A stretch of 64,000 nt of DNA from Melastoma dodecandrum (Eukaryota; Streptophyta; Magnoliopsida; Myrtales; Melastomataceae): assembly GCA_029817715.1 (NCBI GenBank), contig JARUPY010000087.1, forward strand, positions 2,480,001 to 2,544,000. Reading direction: 5' to 3'. A program made the translations under genes and the position numbers. A model generated the notes under the pieces. It had not been told where the DNA came from, did no database searches, and saw nothing but the letters and a program-made list of their open reading frames with translations. Positions 56,137-64,000 of the stretch are shown here, piece by piece (the first letter of the stretch is position 1; each line of letters begins with the position of its first letter).

Positions 56137-56640
56137 ATGGCGATTCCCAAGGCCCTCCTCATCTTAGCCGTCCTTGTGCTCTCCGCAACGATCATTTGTG
56201 CCCTCGGCGAAGCCCCCGACACGACTCTGGAAGAATACGATGCAGAGGAAGCGATGCTGGAGGAAGAGACGGCTGAGGAAGAGACGCCGGCCAATGACTG
56301 GCTGTCCTTAATCCCGTTCCGCCGAGTCCTTGCTCACTCCAACAAAGGGCGGACCTCTGTGTGTACCAAGGATAACAAGAAATGCAAGCAGCATGTGGAT
56401 GATGACGAGAGCAACGAGCACCAACACCACAAGTACCGATGCTGCAAGAAGAAGTGCATTGACATGTCTGGCGATAAAAACCACTGCGGACACTGCAACA
56501 AGAGATGCGTCTACGGCAAGACGTGTTGCCGGGGGAAGTGCGTGTGGTTGATCTCTAACAGGAAGCACTGCGGGAGTTGCAATAACCGCTGCCCAAAGGA
56601 CGTGAAGTGTGTGTTGGGATCATGTAACTACGCTTCGTGA
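56137..56640 (+). CDS. STIG1-like secreted cysteine-rich protein (167 aa)
   Basis: Intronless. Residues 1-24 (MAIPKALLILAVLVLSATII) are a signal peptide. Residues 25-52 are very acidic (DTTLEEYDAEEAMLEEETAE). From residue 76 on there are 16 cysteines, including two similar modules, NHCGHCNKRCVYGKTCC and KHCGSCNNRCPKDVKC, which are the Stig1 family (PF04885) pattern. Stig1 proteins are exported; LeSTIG1 in tomato stigma binds pollen receptor kinases and a phosphoinositide, and others act in stigma exudate or reproductive tissue. The exact role here is unknown. A His/Asp-rich loop (HVDDDESNEHQHHKY) lies between the first cysteines. Expression site cannot be told from the sequence. Confidence 0.9.
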   Translation: MAIPKALLILAVLVLSATIICALGEAPDTTLEEYDAEEAMLEEETAEEETPANDWLSLIPFRRVLAHSNKGRTSVCTKDNKKCKQHVDDDESNEHQHHKYRCCKKKCIDMSGDKNHCGHCNKRCVYGKTCCRGKCVWLISNRKHCGSCNNRCPKDVKCVLGSCNYAS

Positions 56641-57151
56641 TGCTTCGTAGTTGGGCTGCCACGGAATTCCTAAACAACTTTAATTATCGAATAATGTTTC
56701 CGGATAAAGGTGAAATTACGTGCACGTATTTGTTGTAAGTTCTATGTATTTACAAATTGATGAAATTGGGTAGATTATGTTTTTGTTTTTTACAGTTATC
56801 TAATCCAATATTATAGAATTAAAGCTCGCTAAGCGGGCTTCTTGGTCCTAAGGATCGGCTTTTGTGGCCTTTTTTTCATTTGTTTTAATTTTTTTCATTT
56901 TGTGCGGCGTGAACCCTCGACATTTATACAACTTGCTAACTTGTTTACTAGAATTTTTTATGCGGGCAACTCGAAAACGGAGGAAAGGCTATCAAAATAA
57001 ACCTAATGAATCCCACCTGTACTCATCTTCAACTTACACACATTTTAGTATAATCATCCCCTTCGAAATTCGTGTATCTTCCATCAAATCTATAGAATCG
57101 GGCACTTATAAACCTAGACCAAACCTTGTTTTACAGGCCGGGATCGGACTC
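56641..57151. other. 3' flank of the STIG1-like gene and spacer
   Basis: AT-rich. The 107-codon frame at 56864-57187 (plus) overlaps the minus-strand acidic peptide gene and shows no family features. Confidence 0.5.
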
Positions 57152-57463
57152 CTAATAGACTCCACCGTCAACTTGAGTACCGAGTAGTTCCGTCTCAGAA
57201 TCAGCCGAGGACTCAGAGTCTGACTCTATATCCGGGCCCGATTCACATATGTAAGCCAGGTCGCCTGTCCCCGAGTCCGTGGGTGATTCCATGTCCATAT
57301 CTCGCAAATAATCTAAGTACGTCAAACAGTCCTCGTCGAAGTCACCCTCGCTTTGTGTACCGTCATCGTCATCATAGTTGTATTCCAGGGTCGACTCATC
57401 CTGGACGGCGGAAAAGACCATGAACACTGCTACGAGCACGAGGAGCAAGTTGCATATCTTCAT
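57152..57463 (-). CDS. Small acidic secreted protein, unknown (103 aa)
   Basis: A single exon with ATG 57461-57463. Residues 1-19 (MKICNLLLVLVAVFMVFSA) are a convincing signal peptide. The mature part is strongly acidic (YNYDDDDGTQSEGDFDED, ESDSESSADSETELL), with two cysteines (EDCLTYL and YICES) and a C-terminal GTQVDGGVY. I recognise no family. Two TATA-like stretches lie upstream on the minus strand (57521-57528 and about 57538-57548), which supports a real promoter. It sits tail to tail with the STIG1-like gene; both would be secreted. A coding gene is likely but not proven. Confidence 0.6.
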   Translation of the reverse strand: MKICNLLLVLVAVFMVFSAVQDESTLEYNYDDDDGTQSEGDFDEDCLTYLDYLRDMDMESPTDSGTGDLAYICESGPDIESDSESSADSETELLGTQVDGGVY

Positions 57464-57520
57464 GGGGGACTTCGGAGGGCGTGGAGGGTTCTTGTGCTTT
57501 GCTAGAAGGGGTTAGACAGT

Positions 57521-57548
57521 TCTATGGGTTTATAAAGAATATATATAC
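57521..57548 (-). promoter_or_regulatory. TATA-like boxes upstream of the acidic secreted protein
   Basis: On the minus strand, TATATATATTC followed by TTTATAAACC, 60-85 bp upstream of the ATG. Either could be the TATA box. Confidence 0.45.
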
Positions 57549-57549
57549 A

Positions 57550-58690
57550 AGTTCGAGGAAGAAAGAAGATCACGACCATGAATTGAGAGATACTCGTAAT
57601 CAATTCTTTAAGTCGAATCTAATTTTAAAATCTCGTTATAAAAGTACAATGAATCAGATACTTCTGCTTCATGCATATAGTAAACAATACCCCAATGATA
57701 AAATCAGATATGAGCATATGTCCTAACCGACTAAGATCAAATTGCGTCAACCTCGACATTCGAAAAGAAAAGAAAAGAAATTTACGGATTTTATGGGTCT
57801 AAGAGCACATGAGATGATATTAAATAGATATAGGAAAAAAAATACACAAATTATTTCACTCGTACATTTGTTGTTAACGGCTGGCGGGGTCATTGAGCGC
57901 CATAGCGGGCCCAACTATTCGAGACAGGGTTTCAGCCCAATAAGGATCAACTCTGGCCCATCCATCACAGCCCAACTACATTAGAAAGTTTTGGGCCAAC
58001 CCAGCAATATTCAGCCAATCCCGACGACGCGGTGAAATTCCCACTTTGCCCTCGTCGCAGAGTGCACGTCCCCGCATTCGTCCGCTCTCCACTTCTTTAG
58101 ATATGGAGAGTCTCCATTCTGAGTACAAGATAAAATTTTTCTCCCCTTGATTTAATGTATTTAGTAATAAATAACTTATTAAGATTTTTAAGTTATGGTT
58201 TAACATTTCTTATAATTTGTTTAACATTTATTGTTTGGGTTTAATGTTTAGTGTATATGATGTAAACAATTTATAGTGTAAAAATATTTTAATTTTAGGA
58301 TTCATGGTTGGTGGTTTAAGGTATATATTTTTAGAATTTTTAGGGTTTATAGTTTGACATTTATGACTTATTGAATATGGTTTAGCTTTTCATTTTTATT
58401 AAATTATTAACTGAACAAATTAAATTTGATCTTAAAGAATTAAAGATATAATGAGACGGAAGAATTTTAACTGTATAATAAAAGTAACGTCTATTATTAA
58501 TTAATAAAATCTATACTTAGTTGAAATAATCGGGAAACGTTCTAAAAATTAGTAAATGAATTATATCATTATCATAATTAAGGAAATAAAAAGTGTAAGA
58601 ATTAGCATGACCGATCAATTATAGCCGGACATTGAAGAGGATCCGGATCTCATTCGACCGCTGCCAACCACAAACGGACCTATTGACTAG
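57550..58690. other. AT-rich spacer, no gene
   Basis: Short frames only. Between 58200 and 58400 TTTAGGGTTTAT-like words recur, a low-complexity pattern common in plant spacers. Confidence 0.5.
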
Positions 58691-59186
58691 GTAATCACGT
58701 TGAGAATATTTGACTCTGAACAACAAAACGAAAAACGAGAGAAGAATTCAATTGCAACTCACTAATGTGATTGTTCTTGGAAGGAAAGAGTACACAACCC
58801 AATTAGCATGTCTGCGATTGCGTGTATGATTTATCTAAAACAAGAATATTTATAGTTGATCTTAACTAATTCTTAAAAATCCGCCAGCAAACCTGCCCAC
58901 GTCTCATGTTGGCCTGCCACGTGCCTTGTGACTCGAGCCAACTTGTTGTGCATCGCTTGGTCGTGGCTGCTAGGATTGTTCGGACGCTCCAAGTTTTCAT
59001 TCTGAGCAATCATCGCGTTTGACCAATAAGGTAGTACCCACAGCACAAGCATCGTTGCTCAGTCGGCGTTATCAGTTTCGTCGCTAGATCGCCGTTTGTC
59101 GCTCAATTTTCAAGGTCGCTACCGCAGCTCATCTTATGGGCTAGTAAGCCCGACCCAAAATTTTATGTTTATAAACAGGATCAACA
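58690..59186 (-). repeat. Possible LTR fragment (minus strand)
   Basis: On the minus strand it starts TGTTGATCCTGTTTATAAAC at 59186, with a TATAAATA box at 58847-58854 and, outside the start, a G-rich stretch (GGGGGATTTG) like a polypurine tract. The other end is unclear and no coding part adjoins. Confidence 0.4.
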
Positions 59187-59227
59187 GTTAACAAATCCCC
59201 CACCGGCAGTCGAAAGCTAAGCAATCA

Positions 59228-61004
59228 CGCCCTCCGGTCAGTGATGCTTTGTGTCAGGGAAGGGCGGAGCATGCTGATCGCCTTCCTGAGAGCGTCCGTG
59301 TGGTCGCGGTGTCGAAGACCAAGCCAGTTTCAATCATCCGTGAGGTTTATGACGCCGGCCACCGCTGCTTCTGAAGGATTTAGGAGATAACAGAGAAATA
59401 TCTTGCGACCACTTTCATTCCCATACCTATAGAAAAAAAATCATCAAAGAAAAATTGCAGTACAACCACCTACGCGTTCCCTCTGCCTTTTTAAGCGAAC
59501 AAACTCACCAACACCGCAATTACATTATTGCCCCTCTTTTATTTCTATTTCTACACAATAGAGCCCAAAGATTTGTTCAGGCCCAATACATTCTTCTAGC
59601 CCGGTTCATGTCTTCCTTCATCTGGATGCTTTTGCTCACAGCTTCGGCGAGAATTACGTGCAGGAGATGGTAGAGAAAGAAAGGCTCCACCTTCGCTGGT
59701 TTGTCTTTTCCTTTAACATGGATAGATTGTTGCCGTTGAGTGGTGGGAAAGATGGACGAATCTGATTGATGTGTGGTTGGCTTAGATGCCCCCCGGGGAC
59801 GTGGAGTGGCATTACGTGGGGCACTTGCAGAGTAACAAAGTGAAGACGCTCCTTAGTATGACTTCTGCTCTCTTTTGGTCAGAATTTTGTCTAATTCTAC
59901 TTTTTGTTTTTGTATAACAAGGTTGAAGAAGCTCAATATGCCACATATAGGATTTCGATGTTTGCCGGATAATTGTGGTAAAACCGGACTTGTTCAACGG
60001 ATGTTACTTTGCTTGTTGGTAAATTTTCCAATGTGTTGGTTTGAATGAGTCGTTCCGTATGATTACTACAAGTGGCAGTCATTTGCTTTGAAATAGCATG
60101 AGTGAATAGATCAGTTCAACATGTACCGGCATCTTGTTTAGCAATCCTAGATCAGTCGGAGTTCATTGTTCATTATTTTATTGAAGGTGGGATATCTCAA
60201 TTCTTTTATCTTTGAATTTGTCATTTTTTCAGCGGGAGTCCCAAATATATATATATATATATGTTTGGTCAGGATAATTATCCTGACCAAAGCGAGTCGT
60301 TTCATATATTTACTAGAGCAAACATTGTTCACAACGTCATGTGACACTAATTATAAAGAGAGAAACAGCAAAATTCAGTATAGTTTGAGCATTGGATTTT
60401 GAAGAAATTGTCATGAGCATATGAGGCATGAAATTGTGTTAATCTTTCTCATTTGCCCCAGAGTTCTTTCTTGATGTAATTCTCCGCAGTCTGTTGAATC
60501 ATATCTGCTACTTGTGTATATTTTTGTCCAAATAACTGTAAGAATATTGCCGAATCATGTTACTCGGTATCCCCTGTTATAACTCTAGATTGTCAATCAC
60601 CTTGACCGTGCAGTCTCGAGTCTGGGTAGAAACCCTTTGAAGGTTTTGGTTCAAGTGAACACAAGCGGAGAGGCATGTGAGTATCAAATAAATGTTATCC
60701 TGCTTGTTATGGTGAGTTGTATCCTTCTTTAAATTCTTTTTGAAGCAAAATATGGGGTGGGAGCTGTGAACTGCGTGGAGCTTGCAAAGTATGTGAAGCT
60801 AAACTGTCCAAACTTCGCATTTTTCGGCTTGATGACGATAGGAATGCCAGACTACACATCCATACCTGCAAACTTCAAGGTGCTACCCTTTTCCTATGTG
60901 ATAATTACCAATCATATAAAAAATTGCATAAAAAAAAGTATCTGAAAAAGTTATATTCTATCTATCTGAAAAAGTGTCCGGTGACTTTGAACAAGCGGTG
61001 AGCC
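59228..61004 (+). pseudogene. PLP-homeostasis protein (YggS/PROSC/PLPBP) pseudogene
   Basis: Decayed exons in the right order: about 59228-59373 (ALRSV..., then in another frame LPESVRVVAVSKTKPVS and YDAGHRCF), about 59785-59854 (LPPGDVEWHYVGHLQSNKVK), 60233-60245 (AGVPN, then a TA repeat), about 60590-60675 (LDRAVSSLGRNPLKVLVQVN, TSGE), 60746-60879 (VELAKYVKLNCPNFAFF, GLMTIGMPDYTS) with a GT after AAG, and 60977-61004 (SGDFEQAV). The family binds pyridoxal phosphate through the Lys in VSKTKP and balances vitamin B6 levels. Disabling damage: frameshift in the first exon, a TGA after HRCF, a TA-repeat expansion in the third exon, and loss of most of the C-terminus. Introns are kept, so this is a decayed duplicate, not a retrocopy. 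Confidence 0.85.
60244..60263. repeat. TA dinucleotide repeat
   Basis: (TA)n of about 20 bp, in the third exon of the YggS-like pseudogene. Confidence 0.8.
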
Positions 61005-61009
61005 CCGTA

Positions 61010-61764
61010 CTCATCATCAGTAGCTAAAATTATCCCTTCACATCTCAACGGAGTGATATAACATATCGCTCTCGTCACGTTGGGAGCTTCTCCTAGTATT
61101 ACACAAGAGAGTTGGTTTTCTGGAACTGAGATATCTTACCAAATTTTGATTAGCTGACATGTGTTGGGCATCTGTTATGTTTCTAATTACAGTTTATCGC
61201 AAAAATATTTCGCAATTTAGATTATAATACCCCGAATTTGATATTTACAAACGCGAACTCGTCATGAGCGGAACATAACTTTTTAAAGGTTGAGTTTGGG
61301 TCTTGTAAAGTTTTAAATCGATTTGGGTTCCGCTTAAAATATTATTAGCATATTTTCGAAAGTGGGTGTTATAAAATGAAGAGTATTTTCTCGACCAACT
61401 CCCGTGTATTCCCTTAGTGACGAGCATTGATCCATTTGCTTTTAGCAGATTGAGATTGGCGGGTTCCGCCATTTTCGGGCCAAGTACATATCAAAAGAAG
61501 CAATCAGACTAGACTGCCCGAGATCGTCCGGTGCTGAATTATGAGATGTTAATCGGATGGAACCGTCTCAATACGCCCGCCAAAGATGGTTGATTTCGTC
61601 AATCCTTTGTTTTAAATGTTTTTTTTTTAGTCGTTACATATGTGAAAGTAAATTGACGCGTGGCAATACTCAGTTAATAATAAATAAAATAATTAAGTCC
61701 GAAATTCGGACTTTGAAAATAAGCAAAAAAGCTGGTACGGGCGGGGGGGCAGCAAAGGTTGTTA
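61010..61764. other. Spacer and promoter region of the CNOT9 gene
   Basis: No coding signal. Sequence just before the ATG is GC-rich with a run of seven G residues (61744-61750); no clear TATA box was seen, as is usual for a housekeeping gene. Confidence 0.5.
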
Positions 61765-64000
61765 ATGTCGAACCAAACTCAGTCACTGTCGATTAACGTC
61801 CCATTCGGCGCCGGCCCGAGCGGCGTAGGGGCGCAGGCTGCGAACAAGGATCGGAAGATGGCGTCGGCGGAGCAGTTGGTCCTTCACCTCAGCAACACCG
61901 ATCTCAGGGAAAACGCTCTCCTTGAACTCTCCAAGGTAATGAAAACTCTCAATCGGCCGTAATCCCAGTGCAGCGATTTCCGTATTCTGATGCGTAAATG
62001 ATTTCAAGTCGTGTTTTTTTTTGTTTGGCTGATTCCCTGTTTTGCATTAAAGTGAAGTTTCGATTTTTTTTCCTTTTGGGTGTTTGTTTTCTGGTCTGAA
62101 ACTGCCGGTGAGAGTGCAAATCACGATTTTTCTGATGCGGGGTTCGCTTTGTCGGTCTTGACGGGTGGGGATTAGGATTGGAAGAACGTTTGAAGATTCT
62201 TCTGATGTTCTTTGTGCGATGTTTTCTGGAAAGATCCTTTCTTTTATGGAATGGAGTTTGCAGAAGTAGGGAACTTGTGATGTGGTTCTCATTTCCCTGT
62301 GCTGTTGCGGCCGTCTTATCGTTTGATGGTCTGCTATCTTCAATCAACAGAAGAGAGAACTGTTTCAAGATTTGGCCCCCCTGCTCTGGAATTCTTTCGG
62401 TACCATTGCTGCACTTTTGCAGGTATGCTAATTTGGCTTGATTGTTTGGCATCCCCATTCCTGCATTTAACAGAACCATTGTCTTTGTCACTTCGATGAT
62501 GGAAGCAAGGAATCTCCAGATTTGTTCATTTTGGAGTGTTTGATAGGAGATGATCAGCAATTATTATGCAAAAAGCATCTTCTCTTTTTTTTTAATGGAA
62601 CAAAACACTGAAGGTTTATCAACTAAAACTCTGCGAGCAGTCATGTTCATTTTGAAAGTTTGTCATTGGAGATGTCTGAACACTTTTTCCCTTGTTGGCT
62701 TTGCATCATAGAATGGACCGTGTGCTTGTAGTTGCACATTTGTGGATTGAATGTTGCAGAATGACAATTGTTTATCCCTCCTTTCAGGAGATCGTTTCCA
62801 TATACCCTATGTTGTCGCCGCCTACTTTAAACCCTGCTCAATCAAATCGAGTTTGCAACGCTCTTGCACTTCTCCAGGTATGATGTTGCTTGAGATTGTT
62901 TGACTTCTTCTGCTTATTCTGAACAAAGTCACATTATCATGTAGCTTGGGCCAAATTTCTAAACCAGTTTGTCCTTAGTAGCTTAACTAAGTAGTTACTT
63001 TTCCTTCCTGATCCCTCTTTTTTGAGAAGAAAACTATTGTCAGAGTTTTTCACTTTTCTTTTTCCCTTTTTCAACTAATGGGTACATTCTTCGGTTGGTT
63101 GATTAATCCAGTGTGTGGCCTCACACCCTGACACGAGGATGCTGTTCCTCAAAGGTAAATTTTTCTAGCTCTTTTCCGGCTTCAAAGCATGCTCATCATA
63201 CATGGAAAAGATTACCATTTGGCTCATCATACATAGTCATCATTCACACCCTTTCTGTTCAGCCCATATGCCCTTGTATCTGTATCCCTTTCTCAATACT
63301 GGGAGCAAAACTCGGCCATTTGAGTATTTAAGGCTGACTAGTCTCGGTGTCATTGGTGCACTTGTGAAGGTACATTCTTTTCCACTGGTTTTGATTCATT
63401 CAATGTATTCCAGAAATACTCTCTTTTTTGGCTACGAAGGCAAGTCATTGTTTCTCTGCCATCAAACTAGAGAAGTTGTGGTAGCCAAAATTTTCAGTGA
63501 TGTGGCTAATCCTGGCAGGTTAACGGCAGTATTCATATACCATTTATTGTTTGTAATGTATTTTCAAGGCACATGCTAGTTGGGTGAAACTACTTAACTT
63601 TTTGTTGTTCTATATGCAGGTTGATGACGCTGAAGTTATCAGTTTTCTTCTCTCCACCGAAATCATACCATTGTGTCTCCGCACCATGGAGATGGGCAGT
63701 GAATTATCTAAAACAGTTCTGTTTCATCCATCTTATGCTGATCTAATCACTTTACTTCTGTTCCCAAACGTCATGCGCATGATATCGATGACGTTATCAT
63801 TCTACAGGTGGCGACCTTTATAGTGCAGAAGATTCTGTTGGATGACTTTGGCTTGGACTATATTTGCACTACTGCCGAGCGGTTCTTCGCCGTTGGCAGA
63901 GTGTTGGCACATATGGTTGCCGCCCTAGCAGAACAACCTTCATCTCGATTACTTAAGCATATTATCCGATGCTATCTGCGATTGGCAGACAATCCAAGGT
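61765..64000 (+). CDS. CNOT9: CCR4-NOT subunit 9 (CNOT9/RCD1/CAF40), 5' part
   Basis: Seven exons run to the right edge: 61765-61935, 62351-62422, 62788-62877, 63112-63154, 63263-63369, 63620-63715 and 63808 onward, giving 257 residues so far. All borders are GT/AG and all join in frame. The protein is the armadillo-repeat subunit of the CCR4-NOT deadenylase, which binds NOT1 and adaptor proteins and helps shorten mRNA poly(A) tails. Diagnostic stretches: [95 protein letters not shown] and [20 protein letters not shown]. The first 30 residues ([20 protein letters not shown]) are a low-complexity extension of plant type. The donor after exon 6 (ACA/GTTCTG) is weak. The last exons lie beyond the window. 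Confidence 0.95.

Noticed and set aside
1..64000. tRNA or rRNA genes
   Set aside because: None was recognised. Primer-site matches to a tRNA 3' end are short and belong to retroelements.

Overview
This is nuclear DNA of a flowering plant, almost certainly a eudicot. It holds intron-bearing plant genes (a sucrose/proton symporter, a CCR4-NOT subunit 9 gene, a STIG1-type cysteine-rich secreted protein, glycine-rich secreted proteins) set in long AT-rich spacers, and much of the window is Ty3/gypsy LTR retrotransposon. The species cannot be fixed from the sequence alone.

Three structurally bounded retroelements of one related Tat-like group dominate. All share one primer binding site, one polypurine-tract style and one LTR 3' end. 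Element C (1-3568, minus strand, cut by the left edge) carries only a gag fragment; its LTRs differ at one base over the 682 bp visible in both, so it is young. It sits inside the signal-peptide region of a glycine-rich protein gene. Element A (22697-35267, minus) and element B (43377-55608, plus) each carry gag, protease, reverse transcriptase, two RNase H domains and integrase. Between integrase and the 3' LTR each also has an antisense, apparently four-exon gene for a plant mobile domain (PMD) protein. Both are broken by stops and frameshifts. B is flanked by a perfect 5-bp duplication (ATTAC); A by CAATG/CAATA with more diverged LTRs, so A is older. A solo LTR of the same kind lies at 9388-10624.

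Layout: element C and broken glycine-rich gene (1-3.7 kb); spacer with TE remnants, a solo LTR, a 39-bp hairpin-forming tandem array (11.77-12.45 kb), copia-like LTR scraps and a 21-bp array (15.6-15.9 kb) up to about 18.7 kb; intact glycine-rich gene (19.0-19.3 kb); spacer with an old LTR element; element A; a three-exon sucrose transporter (36.76-38.41 kb, minus); a glycine-rich pseudogene and a 166-residue glycine-rich gene (41.4-42.3 kb); element B; STIG1-like gene (56.1-56.6 kb); a small acidic secreted protein (57.15-57.46 kb, minus); a decayed PLP-homeostasis (YggS/PROSC) gene (59.2-61.0 kb); and the first seven exons of CNOT9 (61.77 kb to the right edge).

The host genes do not form one pathway. 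The clearest shared theme is small secreted or cell-wall proteins (four related glycine-rich loci, STIG1-like, acidic peptide), with retroelements inserted among them and once inside one. The most unusual structures are the spliced antisense PMD gene kept by two retroelements, the copy of the first ten bases of the primer binding site inside every LTR 72-74 bp from its end, and the hairpin array with paired changes in its stems.
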